From contig CACZQZ010000108.1 of NCBI GenBank assembly GCA_902783405.1, forward strand, positions 1 through 5,400: a stretch of 5,400 bases of DNA, given 5' to 3'. The notes under the pieces are model-generated. The model saw only the letters and a program-made list of their open reading frames with translations. It ran no database searches and was not told the origin of the DNA. How positions within the stretch are numbered: position 1 is the first letter of the stretch; each line of letters begins with the position of its first letter. Made by a program: the position numbers and the translations under genes. This document shows positions 1 through 5,400 of this stretch, piece by piece. Source of the DNA: an uncultured Erysipelotrichaceae bacterium (GTDB lineage: Bacteria > Bacillota_I > Bacilli_A > RF39 > UBA660).

Positions 1-16
1 TCAGATTTTACAAGAG

Positions 17-913
17 TTATTTTTTTAGTTCAACACTTTCCAAATAATATTTTCCTACTTTATTTTTTACAAAATTATACTGAAGTGTATTTAGTTTATT
101 TAAATAATGATCAATACTAATATCTTTTGCCAGAACATAATTTTTATCATAAAAATAAGAATCAATAAAATCATTATTACTAAAACTTCCATCTTTTAAA
201 ATATTTTTATATATTCTATTTTCTATTTTTTTCTCTTTATTATTATAGTCATAAAGATTTTTAAACATATATTTTTCTTTTACTATTAATTTATCATTTT
301 CTTCATTCGTTTGGGTTATTTTTCTATCTATTTCAGGAATTGGTCCACCACAGCCACTTCCAGTATTTAAAATATACGCATTATTTTTAAATTCAAAAGA
401 AGCACATACTACCATAATTTTTAAAACATCTTTATAAGAAACGTTTTCTCCAAATAATTCTTTTACTGTTTTTGTTATTTCTTCTTTAGAAAAAGATATT
501 TTATTAGAATACTTTTCACTATTAGAAGCTACCGTAGATAAATTAGTATGATATTTTTCTTTTAACAATTTATTGATAGAAAGAATAATTTTTACTTCAT
601 CAGTAAAATCTTTTGATTGTAATTTCTTATCAATTTTATAAAAATATCCAAAATTACTACTATAAGGTTCTTCTAATACGATAAATTGTTCATATAAATC
701 TTGTATTTCTTGTTCACTTAATTTTGTTTTTTCATTCTTCTTTATCAATGTATTCAATTTTTGTTCATATTCTTTTTCTTCTTCTCTTATATCTTCATAT
801 TTTTCTAATTCTTGATTTTTATCATAAATTAAATATACACAAAATGAAAGAGAAAGCATACATAAAACAAGTAAAATAACAAGTACCGACATTAAACTTT
901 CTTTATCTTTCAC
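17..913 (-). CDS. Membrane-anchored extracytoplasmic protein of unknown function, GCGGP motif
   Basis: I do not recognise a named family. The 298-residue product starts with a short charged stretch (residues 1-6), one hydrophobic segment (about 7-30) and then a Glu/Lys-rich heptad-like region (about 31-65) that looks like a coiled coil. The remaining ~230 residues are soluble and presumably outside the cell. A region with beta-strand-like spacing holds Cys170 and a Gly-Cys-Gly-Gly-Pro motif at 187-191; the two cysteines could pair. Residues 22-25 (LSFC) resemble a lipobox, but Phe before the Cys argues against lipidation, so a signal anchor is more likely. The start is GTG: AGGAAG at 926-921 lies 7 bases before it, and the frame is blocked just upstream. 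An inner ATG at residue 8 has a poorer binding site. The gene follows dus by 42 bases with no hairpin between and has its own extended -10. It ends in TAA, and only 16 bases downstream are visible. That it is a gene is nearly certain; its function is unknown. Confidence 0.85.
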   Translation of the reverse strand: MKDKESLMSVLVILLVLCMLSLSFCVYLIYDKNQELEKYEDIREEEKEYEQKLNTLIKKNEKTKLSEQEIQDLYEQFIVLEEPYSSNFGYFYKIDKKLQSKDFTDEVKIILSINKLLKEKYHTNLSTVASNSEKYSNKISFSKEEITKTVKELFGENVSYKDVLKIMVVCASFEFKNNAYILNTGSGCGGPIPEIDRKITQTNEENDKLIVKEKYMFKNLYDYNNKEKKIENRIYKNILKDGSFSNNDFIDSYFYDKNYVLAKDISIDHYLNKLNTLQYNFVKNKVGKYYLESVELKK

Positions 914-937
914 AAGCCCACTTCCTATTCTGTATTC

Positions 938-946
938 ATTATAACA
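938..946 (-). promoter_or_regulatory. Extended -10 promoter element for the 17-913 gene
   Basis: The minus strand reads TGTTATAAT, a full TGn-TATAAT extended -10, in the gap after the dus stop codon. At spacings of 16-19 bases there is no recognisable -35 hexamer (the 17-base position reads TAGAAA), which is acceptable for extended -10 promoters. The predicted transcription start near 931 gives a leader of about 18 bases holding the AGGAAG binding site. Boxes of this kind also occur by chance in AT-rich DNA, so confidence is moderate. Confidence 0.5.
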
Positions 947-955
947 AATATCATT

Positions 956-1936
956 TTATTTTTCTACTGTTTTCTTATACTCTTCAAATAAATTAATAAA
1001 TTCTTCTTTTGAGGTTGTTTTAAATACTTGCCCTTTTATCTCTTTACCATTAGGCATATTTTTTAAGTAATAAGCAGCATTAGTTCTCATTTCTAAAAGA
1101 GCTAATTTTTCTGGCTTTTCTTCTAATAAATATTTAAAATGTTTCAAAATCATATCAATCTTATCAAGATTGGATATTTCTTTAGAAAGTTTTTCTGTTT
1201 GCAGATAGTCCGCACATTCTTTGATAAGCCAAGGATTTCCAAGCGTTCCTCTTCCTATCATCACAGCATCACATCCTGTTTCATCTATCATACGTTTAGC
1301 ATCGAAACAATTTTTAACATCTCCATTACCGATTACTGGAATTTTTACACTTTCTTTTACTTTCTTAATCATAGACCAATCTGCTTTACCAGAATACCCT
1401 TCACTTCTAGTTCTTGCATGAACCGCTATAGCATCTGCTCCAGCTTCCTCTATTTTTTTAGCAACTTCTACTGCATTAATACTTGTTTTATCCCATCCAA
1501 TTCTAATTTTTGCTGTCACAGGTACATTTACTTTCTCTTTTACTGTTTTAACTATTTCATAGATTTTATCTGGATTTTTAAGTAAAGCACTACCGGATTC
1601 TGCTCTTAAGGCAACCTTTGGTACAGGGCAGCCCATATTAAGATCGATAATTTTTACATTGTATTTTTCCGTTAATATTTGAGCAGCTCTCGCAAGTACA
1701 TCAGGATTAGAACCAAATAATTGAACGGCTACTGGAATATTTAACTTATCAATACCATTTAACATATCAAGTGTTTTTTTATTATTTCTAACAATTGCTT
1801 CAGAACTAATTAATTCTGTTACAGCATACCCTACTCCCATCTCTTCACATATTTTCATATATGCTGGATTTGATATTCCAGCCATAGGAGCTAAAACAAT
1901 ATTATTTTTTATTTCAATATTTCCTATTTTCCACAT
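956..1936 (-). CDS. dusB: tRNA-dihydrouridine synthase, DusB type
   Basis: This is an FMN enzyme that reduces uridines in the tRNA D-loop (and in some relatives other positions) to dihydrouridine with NADPH; it acts in the cytoplasm. The 326-residue product has the usual family length. Visible marks are the N-terminal APMAG (16-20), the NMGCP loop with catalytic Cys103, the GSALLK stretch (115-120), KIRIGWD with Lys143 (143-149), VHART with His173 (172-176), GNGD (203-206) and the flavin-phosphate motif GRGTLGNPW (228-236). The C-terminal third is the small helical tRNA-binding domain. An ATG eight codons upstream (1960) is rejected because it lies between the -35 and -10 boxes of the promoter; the start at 1936 matches the usual family N-terminus and has GGTGA (1945-1941) before it. 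In the C-terminal domain, EMRTNAAYYLKN replaces the commoner pattern with Lys-His and Lys-Gly, a mild divergence. The family is certain; the DusB subgroup and target uridines are inferred. Confidence 0.95.
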   Translation of the reverse strand: MWKIGNIEIKNNIVLAPMAGISNPAYMKICEEMGVGYAVTELISSEAIVRNNKKTLDMLNGIDKLNIPVAVQLFGSNPDVLARAAQILTEKYNVKIIDLNMGCPVPKVALRAESGSALLKNPDKIYEIVKTVKEKVNVPVTAKIRIGWDKTSINAVEVAKKIEEAGADAIAVHARTRSEGYSGKADWSMIKKVKESVKIPVIGNGDVKNCFDAKRMIDETGCDAVMIGRGTLGNPWLIKECADYLQTEKLSKEISNLDKIDMILKHFKYLLEEKPEKLALLEMRTNAAYYLKNMPNGKEIKGQVFKTTSKEEFINLFEEYKKTVEK

Positions 1937-1940
1937 AAAA

Positions 1941-1945
1941 TCACC
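1941..1945 (-). promoter_or_regulatory. Ribosome binding site of dus, at the predicted 5' end of the mRNA
   Basis: The minus strand has GGTGA four bases before the ATG at 1936. It matches the right half of the AAGGAGGTGA anti-SD complement. It supports 1936 over the upstream ATG at 1960. The predicted transcription start (about 1945) falls on the first G, so the site would be the very start of the message. Confidence 0.5.
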
Positions 1946-1951
1946 GGTTTC

Positions 1952-1980
1952 ATTATACATGGTTATTTTTTTTATGTCAA
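1952..1980 (-). promoter_or_regulatory. Perfect consensus sigma-A promoter of dus
   Basis: On the minus strand TTGACA (1980-1975) and TATAAT (1957-1952) are separated by exactly 17 bases. Both hexamers and the spacing are full consensus. The spacer contains a run of eight A. A start seven bases beyond the -10 would fall at about 1945 (G), nine bases before the dus ATG. The first two T of the -35 box are also the last two of the T-run of the preceding terminator. No operator-like repeat is visible around it, so strong constitutive expression is likely. Confidence 0.88.
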
Positions 1981-2005
1981 AAAAAGATAGATATCACTAT
2001 CTATC
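1979..2005 (-). terminator. Rho-independent terminator of the pcrA-RDD unit
   Basis: On the minus strand GATAGATA (2005-1998) pairs perfectly with TATCTATC (1993-1986) across the 4-base loop GTGA, followed at once by seven T (1985-1979). The 8-bp stem has only two G:C pairs, so it is weak, but the tight T-run and the position at the end of the RDD gene support termination. The stem overlaps the last RDD codons. The stop codon TAG and an in-frame tandem TGA lie in the loop region. Confidence 0.65.
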
Positions 2006-2437
2006 AATAACAAAAGTTTTACATAACTTATCATGAAGGGTTTGTCTATTTGGATTATAAAGTGCCATAAAAAGACCTAATCCTAAACTTAAAAAGGATA
2101 AATACATTGCGAAATATCTTCCGATAGAAACAGGTAGTGTTATATGATTTTCTTCATGATCAACCACTTTCATTTTTAAGAAAAACTGTCCTAATGTAGA
2201 ACTTAAACTAGTACTTATAAAAAATGAAAAATAGAAAAATGAAATTAAAAAATAAATTATACTACGTATTAAAATTACATTTTCCTCAAAAAGATCCGTT
2301 CCTTTTACTCCACCAAAAATTAAAAAGAAAAGTTTTAAAAATGAAGAAAGTAAATAGGTTAGAATAAATATAATAAGTAAGTCAATTAAAAATGCAATTA
2401 TTCTTCTAAAAGCTCCTGTAAATTTTAATGAATACAT
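1997..2437 (-). CDS. Short RDD-family membrane protein
   Basis: RDD proteins are small multi-pass membrane proteins named for conserved Arg and Asp residues; most have no proven role, and some have been linked to ion transport. The 146-residue product shows the N-terminal RR....D signature (Arg11-Arg12 and Asp19) in hydrophobic segment 1 (about 12-41), segment 2 (about 55-78), the TLGQFFLKMKVVD box (81-93), segment 3 (about 104-127) and the typical end QTLHDKLCKTFVID (132-145). The start at 2437 is chosen because AAGGAG (2451-2446) is 8 bases upstream. An in-frame ATG two codons earlier (2443) overlaps the previous stop as ATGA but would leave only 2 bases after the binding site. The gene ends in tandem stops TAG-TGA inside the terminator hairpin. 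It is the last gene of the pcrA unit. The family is secure, the function is not known. Confidence 0.92.
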   Translation of the reverse strand: MYSLKFTGAFRRIIAFLIDLLIIFILTYLLSSFLKLFFLIFGGVKGTDLFEENVILIRSIIYFLISFFYFSFFISTSLSSTLGQFFLKMKVVDHEENHITLPVSIGRYFAMYLSFLSLGLGLFMALYNPNRQTLHDKLCKTFVIDR

Positions 2438-2439
2438 AA

Positions 2440-2601
2440 TCATTTCTCCTTTTGTAATGCATTATAAGTAAAATTAAATAGAAAAAGACCAAATATAAAT
2501 AAACCAATCCAAATAATAGGATTCCCTTGATTTTCTAAAATCCATTTTTTAAAGGGTTCTAGTTTATGATTTAAATCATCCATAATATCTAATACATTCA
2601 T
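2440..2601 (-). CDS. 53-residue single-pass membrane protein between pcrA and the RDD gene
   Basis: I do not recognise a family. The frame is open from ATG at 2601 to TGA at 2442-2440, and an in-frame TAG lies six codons upstream, so this is the first possible start. AGGTG (2611-2607) is 5 bases before the ATG and overlaps the TAG stop of pcrA, implying coupled translation. Residues 1-28 are polar (MNVLDIMDDLNHKLEPFKKW at the start, then acidic/polar up to QGN). Residues about 29-49 form one hydrophobic helix flanked by Trp, and the end is LQKEK. The C-terminal charge suggests either a tail anchor or an N-out orientation; the topology is open. The stop is 2 bases before the RDD start, and the TGA overlaps an alternative RDD ATG. 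It fills the whole pcrA-RDD gap in the same packed style as its neighbours, which is the best argument that it is real. Confidence 0.78.
   Translation of the reverse strand: MNVLDIMDDLNHKLEPFKKWILENQGNPIIWIGLFIFGLFLFNFTYNALQKEK
2446..2451 (-). promoter_or_regulatory. Ribosome binding site deciding the RDD gene start
   Basis: AAGGAG on the minus strand lies inside the last codons of the 53-residue upstream gene. It is 8 bases from the ATG at 2437 but only 2 from the ATG at 2443, which favours the inner start. Ribosomes ending the upstream gene would stop right over this site, so the two genes are probably translationally coupled. Confidence 0.7.
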
Positions 2602-2609
2602 GCTTACAC

Positions 2610-4697
2610 CTACACTTTTCTAATTTTTTTATGGCCTTTCATTAATTTTTTTATTCCAACTGGATAAGGAAAGGCTACAGTTAGTATTCTATCATCTATA
2701 CCTACAATCATGCCAATACCATATAAATCAAATTCTATTTTTTGTCCAATGGTATACTCTTCTTTTTCATTAATCATTTTATTCATAGATGTAGGTACTG
2801 TAATTTTTTCGTCTCTCACATCTGAATCTAAATAACTACTCGGAATTTCATCAATAAACCTACTTGGAGGATTAACGCTATCATTTCCAAAAAGCATTCT
2901 TCGTCTCGCGTTACTGATCCAAACTTTACGCCTAGCTCTTGTAATAGCAACATAACAAAGTCTTCTTTCTTCTTCTAAATCTAAAGCATCAAACATAGAA
3001 TTATTATGTGGAAAAATACCTTCTTCTACTCCTGGTAAAAAGACATAATCAAATTCAAGTCCTTTAGCAGAATGAATTGTCATAAGTGTTACTACATCTG
3101 TTTTATCACGATGTTCTTCTACATCTGATACTAAACTTATTTGTTCTAAAAATTCTTCTAAAGATACAATTCCTTGTTGATATTCAAAATTTCTCGTAAT
3201 AGATTTAAATTCTTCTAAATTTTCAAGTCTTACTTCCGATTCAATTGTTTTTTCAGATTTTAATTCATCTCTTATCCCACTTTTATCTAAAATATATTCA
3301 ATAAGTTCTGTTAATGATAATTCATCTATTTTAGATTTTATATCTTCAATAATTTTTTTAAATGTAAGTTCTTTTCCACTATCAATAGTTTCGTATAAAC
3401 TTTTCCCTTCTAAGGCTGCTTTCTCTGTTAAATTAGAAATGGTTTTTAATCCAATACCTCTTTTTGGAACATTAATAATTCTAAGTAAACTTAAATCATC
3501 ATAAGGATTATATAAAAGTTTTAAATAAGATATCAAATCTTTAATTTCTCTTCGATTATAGAAGTAAAAACTTCCAACTATTTTATATGGGATATTAAAT
3601 TTTAACATTTCTTCTTCTAATACTCTTGATTGAGCATTCGTACGGTAAAGAACAGCAATTTCTCTTTCAGGAACGTTTTTTTTGATTAATTTGTCTATTT
3701 CTTCTACAACATATGCTGCTTCTTCTTTTTCATCAAAACATCTATGATAAGTAATTTTATCTCCTTCATCATTGTTTGTCCAAAGATTTTTATCTTTTCT
3801 TTGTTTATTATGTTTAATAATTTCGTTTGCAGCTTTTAAAATAGTTCCTGTAGAACGATAATTTTCCTCTAACAAAATAACTTTCGGATGATCATAATCT
3901 TTTTCAAAGTTTAAAATATTTTGATAATTAGAACCTCTAAAAGAATAAATCGCTTGATCATTATCTCCTACAACACAGATATTTTTATATTTAGCTGAAA
4001 TCATCTTTGTTAATATATATTGTGCTTCATTTGTATCCTGATATTCATCAATTAAAATATATTGATATTTTTCTTGATAATATTTTAGTACTTCTGGATA
4101 CATTCTAAATATTTTTATTGGAAGCATCAATAAATCATCAAAATCAACAGAATTACTTACTTCTAATTTTTTTTGATATTTTTGATAAATCATTGTTACA
4201 ACTGTTTCAAAGTCAGTATTTACATATTTTTCATACTCTGAAGGCGAAAGCAAATTATTTTTAGCTCCACTAATTCTAGAGCGAATAGCTTTTGGATTAT
4301 AATCTTTACTATCTAAATTTTGTTCTTTTAAAATTTTCTTAATAATGGTTAGACTATCATCGCTATCGATAATTGTAAAGTGCTTTTCATATCCTAGTTT
4401 ATCAAAGTTTTCTTTTAAAATAAGTAATCCAAAGGAATGAAAAGTAGATATTTGTATTTGATAAGCAATACCACCAAGCATACCAAAAATTCTAGATTTC
4501 ATTTCTTTAGCAGCTTTATTTGTAAAAGTTATCGCTAAAATATGAGCAGGATCAATATGTTTTTCTTTAATTAAATAGGCAACTCTGGATGTCAGTACTC
4601 TAGTCTTTCCACTACCTGCTCCAGCTAGTACTAAAAGAGGCCCTTCCGTACATGTTACAGCTTTTTGTTGCATTTCATTTAAATTGTCAAGATTCAT
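2610..4697 (-). CDS. pcrA: ATP-dependent DNA helicase PcrA/UvrD
   Basis: This superfamily 1A 3'-5' DNA helicase unwinds DNA in nucleotide excision repair, removes RecA and clears transcription-replication conflicts. The 695 residues are slightly shorter than typical PcrA (about 720-740). Motifs in order: Q motif LNEMQQKAV (6-14), Walker A AGAGSGKT (25-32), Ia AITFTNKAAKEM (55-66), Ib TFHSFG (85-90), Walker B DEYQD (217-221), III VVGDNDQAIYSFRG (242-255), IV LEENYRST (276-283), V TIHSAKGLEF (540-549) and VI EEERRLCYVAITRAR (575-589). The C-terminal part (about 648-689, YTIGQ... YGIG ... VAFPYPVGIKKL) matches the Tudor-like domain that binds RNA polymerase in PcrA/UvrD. No key residue is missing. 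The start is supported by AAGAGGTG 5 bases upstream (4710-4703). It follows the 66-residue gene by 13 bases and the next gene's binding site overlaps its TAG stop. The common Firmicutes partner ligA is not adjacent. Confidence 0.98.
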   Translation of the reverse strand: MNLDNLNEMQQKAVTCTEGPLLVLAGAGSGKTRVLTSRVAYLIKEKHIDPAHILAITFTNKAAKEMKSRIFGMLGGIAYQIQISTFHSFGLLILKENFDKLGYEKHFTIIDSDDSLTIIKKILKEQNLDSKDYNPKAIRSRISGAKNNLLSPSEYEKYVNTDFETVVTMIYQKYQKKLEVSNSVDFDDLLMLPIKIFRMYPEVLKYYQEKYQYILIDEYQDTNEAQYILTKMISAKYKNICVVGDNDQAIYSFRGSNYQNILNFEKDYDHPKVILLEENYRSTGTILKAANEIIKHNKQRKDKNLWTNNDEGDKITYHRCFDEKEEAAYVVEEIDKLIKKNVPEREIAVLYRTNAQSRVLEEEMLKFNIPYKIVGSFYFYNRREIKDLISYLKLLYNPYDDLSLLRIINVPKRGIGLKTISNLTEKAALEGKSLYETIDSGKELTFKKIIEDIKSKIDELSLTELIEYILDKSGIRDELKSEKTIESEVRLENLEEFKSITRNFEYQQGIVSLEEFLEQISLVSDVEEHRDKTDVVTLMTIHSAKGLEFDYVFLPGVEEGIFPHNNSMFDALDLEEERRLCYVAITRARRKVWISNARRRMLFGNDSVNPPSRFIDEIPSSYLDSDVRDEKITVPTSMNKMINEKEEYTIGQKIEFDLYGIGMIVGIDDRILTVAFPYPVGIKKLMKGHKKIRKV

Positions 4698-4702
4698 TAT
4701 AA

Positions 4703-4710
4703 CACCTCTT
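4703..4710 (-). promoter_or_regulatory. Ribosome binding site of pcrA
   Basis: AAGAGGTG on the minus strand lies 5 bases before the pcrA ATG (4697), in the 13-base gap directly after the TAA stop of the preceding gene. It fixes the pcrA start and suggests that pcrA is translated from the same message as the upstream genes; I see no convincing promoter between them. Confidence 0.7.
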
Positions 4711-4911
4711 TTATTTTAATTGATTATGTTTTAAGACCGAAGAAAATTGGTATAATGCCTCTGGACTTATTTTTTCTTTTTTTTCCTCCTTAGTCTGCTT
4801 TTCTAGGGGTAGAGATTTCGTATCTTTATTCTTATTAATATTTTTATAAAAATCTATATTTTTTTGAATATTAATTTTATTTATTGTTTTTTTTATATTA
4901 GTATCTGTCAT
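4711..4911 (-). CDS. 66-residue lysine-rich soluble protein upstream of pcrA
   Basis: I do not recognise a family. The product starts MTDTN and is basic and low in complexity: about 15 Lys, no Arg, Cys or Trp, net charge roughly +7. The first ~45 residues are Lys/Asn/Ile-rich and probably extended or helical. The last ~18 (SPEALYQFSSVLKHNQLK) look like an amphipathic helix and are the likeliest conserved part. The start at 4911 forms an ATGA overlap with the TGA of the previous gene and has GGTGA (4923-4919) 7 bases upstream. An ATG 24 codons further up (4983) would give an extension lying wholly inside the other gene and is less likely. It ends 13 bases before pcrA. Position suggests a helicase- or membrane-related accessory role, but that is inference; a poorly conserved filler protein is also possible. 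Confidence 0.72.
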   Translation of the reverse strand: MTDTNIKKTINKINIQKNIDFYKNINKNKDTKSLPLEKQTKEEKKEKISPEALYQFSSVLKHNQLK

Positions 4912-5400
4912 TTTTTTATCACCAAAAAGTAAACTAATGTAAGTATTAAAATTATAGCTATGAAAATGAATACAAAAATCCATTTATGAGATTTTTTTTG
5001 ATAAAATTCATCATCATCGTCATCTGCAAAATCTTCTTTAGAAAAATTCTGTTCTGATGTAAAGAAAGTTTGATCTAAATCTTTTTTTTCTGTATTATGA
5101 TAATTTTTTGATTCTTCTTGAATCAATTTCTTTAAGTTGTCACTTGCTTTTGTTTCTTCAGATGGCTTAAGTTCTGAAAGTAAATCCAAGGATAATTCTT
5201 CATCTTTAATATTAGTAAGTAAATCAGCATTTGTAAGTGTATTTACTAGTTCATCTAATTCTTTATCTACATTTTCTTCTTCTTCTTTGATATCAATATT
5301 TTTTAAAAAATCATAATCTTGATTTTTTAAACTATGATATTTATCTTTGGAAGGATGTTCATCTTTTGCTTTATTTAAAATATCTCTGATATCATATACA
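4908..5400 (-). CDS. Partial gene: acidic protein with a C-terminal membrane anchor
   Basis: I do not recognise a family. The frame is open from the window edge to TGA at 4910-4908, giving 163 visible residues and no Met, so the 5' end lies beyond 5400. The visible start (YDIRDILNKAKDEH, then KYHSLKNQDYDFLKN) looks like a small helical domain near the N-terminus. A long Glu/Asp/Lys-rich linker follows, with an EEEE run and a DDDDDE run at about 126-131. A basic patch (KKSHK, 135-139) precedes one hydrophobic helix (140-161), and the protein ends in Lys-Lys. The basic patch before the helix predicts a cytoplasmic N-terminal part held at the membrane by its tail. The TTG codon at 5189-5187 could be mistaken for a start, but the same low-complexity frame continues unbroken above it. 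It overlaps the next gene by 4 bases. That it is a gene is likely; the function is unknown. Confidence 0.8.
   Translation of the reverse strand, partial: VYDIRDILNKAKDEHPSKDKYHSLKNQDYDFLKNIDIKEEEENVDKELDELVNTLTNADLLTNIKDEELSLDLLSELKPSEETKASDNLKKLIQEESKNYHNTEKKDLDQTFFTSEQNFSKEDFADDDDDEFYQKKSHKWIFVFIFIAIILILTLVYFLVIKK

Noticed and set aside
838..848. Lipobox-like LSFC in the N-terminal hydrophobic segment of the 17-913 protein.
   Set aside because: Phe directly before the Cys does not fit the small residue needed by lipoprotein signal peptidase, and hydrophobic residues continue beyond the Cys.
1139..1585. Open frames on the plus strand opposite dus (also 1221-1421).
   Set aside because: They are antisense to a well-supported enzyme gene, have biased Phe/Ser/Tyr-rich composition typical of the complement of AT-rich coding DNA, and show no family motifs.
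4748..4756. Plus-strand TGGTATAAT, an extended -10 antisense to the 66-residue gene.
   Set aside because: There is no -35 at suitable spacing and no plus-strand gene or RNA downstream; chance matches are frequent in such AT-rich DNA.
4785..4791. Perfect AAGGAGG on the minus strand inside the 66-residue gene.
   Set aside because: No start codon follows within 5-12 bases; it is explained by the Lys-Glu-Glu codons AAG GAG GAA.
4911..4983. Longer form of the 66-residue protein starting at the ATG at 4983.
   Set aside because: The extra 24 codons overlap the membrane segment of the preceding gene in another frame, and the ATG at 4911 has both a binding site and a coupling overlap.
5187..5189. 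TTG as a start for the anchored protein, giving a 93-residue product.
   Set aside because: No good binding site precedes it, and the same charged reading frame continues without a stop to the window edge, with an N-terminal-like domain further up.

Overview
This is a single-strand block of an AT-rich, low-GC bacterial chromosome. Every supported gene lies on the minus strand, so the window should be read from 5400 down to 1. The strong A/T bias, AAGGAGGTGA-type ribosome binding sites, consensus sigma-A promoter boxes and a PcrA-type helicase with the Firmicutes-style C-terminal Tudor domain suggest a Bacilli-related organism, perhaps one of the small-genome uncultured gut lineages (RF39 / Mollicutes-like); that placement is inference. 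The genetic code is standard: tryptophans checked in pcrA and dus are all TGG, and TGA ends two genes.

Layout in transcription order. (1) 5400-4908: the 3' part of a gene for an acidic, C-terminally membrane-anchored protein whose start is outside the window. (2) 4911-4711: a 66-residue lysine-rich protein, joined to the first by an ATGA stop/start overlap. (3) 4697-2610: pcrA, a UvrD/PcrA superfamily-1 DNA helicase with all motifs intact. (4) 2601-2440: a 53-residue single-pass membrane protein that fills the gap between pcrA and the next gene; its binding site overlaps the pcrA stop codon. (5) 2437-1997: a short RDD-family membrane protein. These five genes look like one tightly packed, translationally coupled unit that ends at a hairpin terminator (2005-1979).

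The poly-T tract of that terminator runs directly into a perfect consensus sigma-A promoter (TTGACA, 17-base spacer, TATAAT, 1980-1952) that drives (6) dus, a tRNA-dihydrouridine synthase of DusB type (1936-956). The promoter moves the dus start inward and predicts a very short leader. (7) 913-17 is a GTG-started, membrane-anchored extracytoplasmic protein of unknown function with a Gly-Cys-Gly-Gly-Pro motif. It sits behind an extended -10 promoter and may also receive read-through from dus.

Functionally, the window joins a DNA repair/replication helicase and a tRNA modification enzyme to several small membrane proteins. No RNA genes, mobile elements, CRISPR arrays or long repeats were seen, and there is no stretch over 300 bases without a gene. 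The least explained part is the set of four small or anonymous proteins around pcrA, together with the compact terminator-promoter junction.
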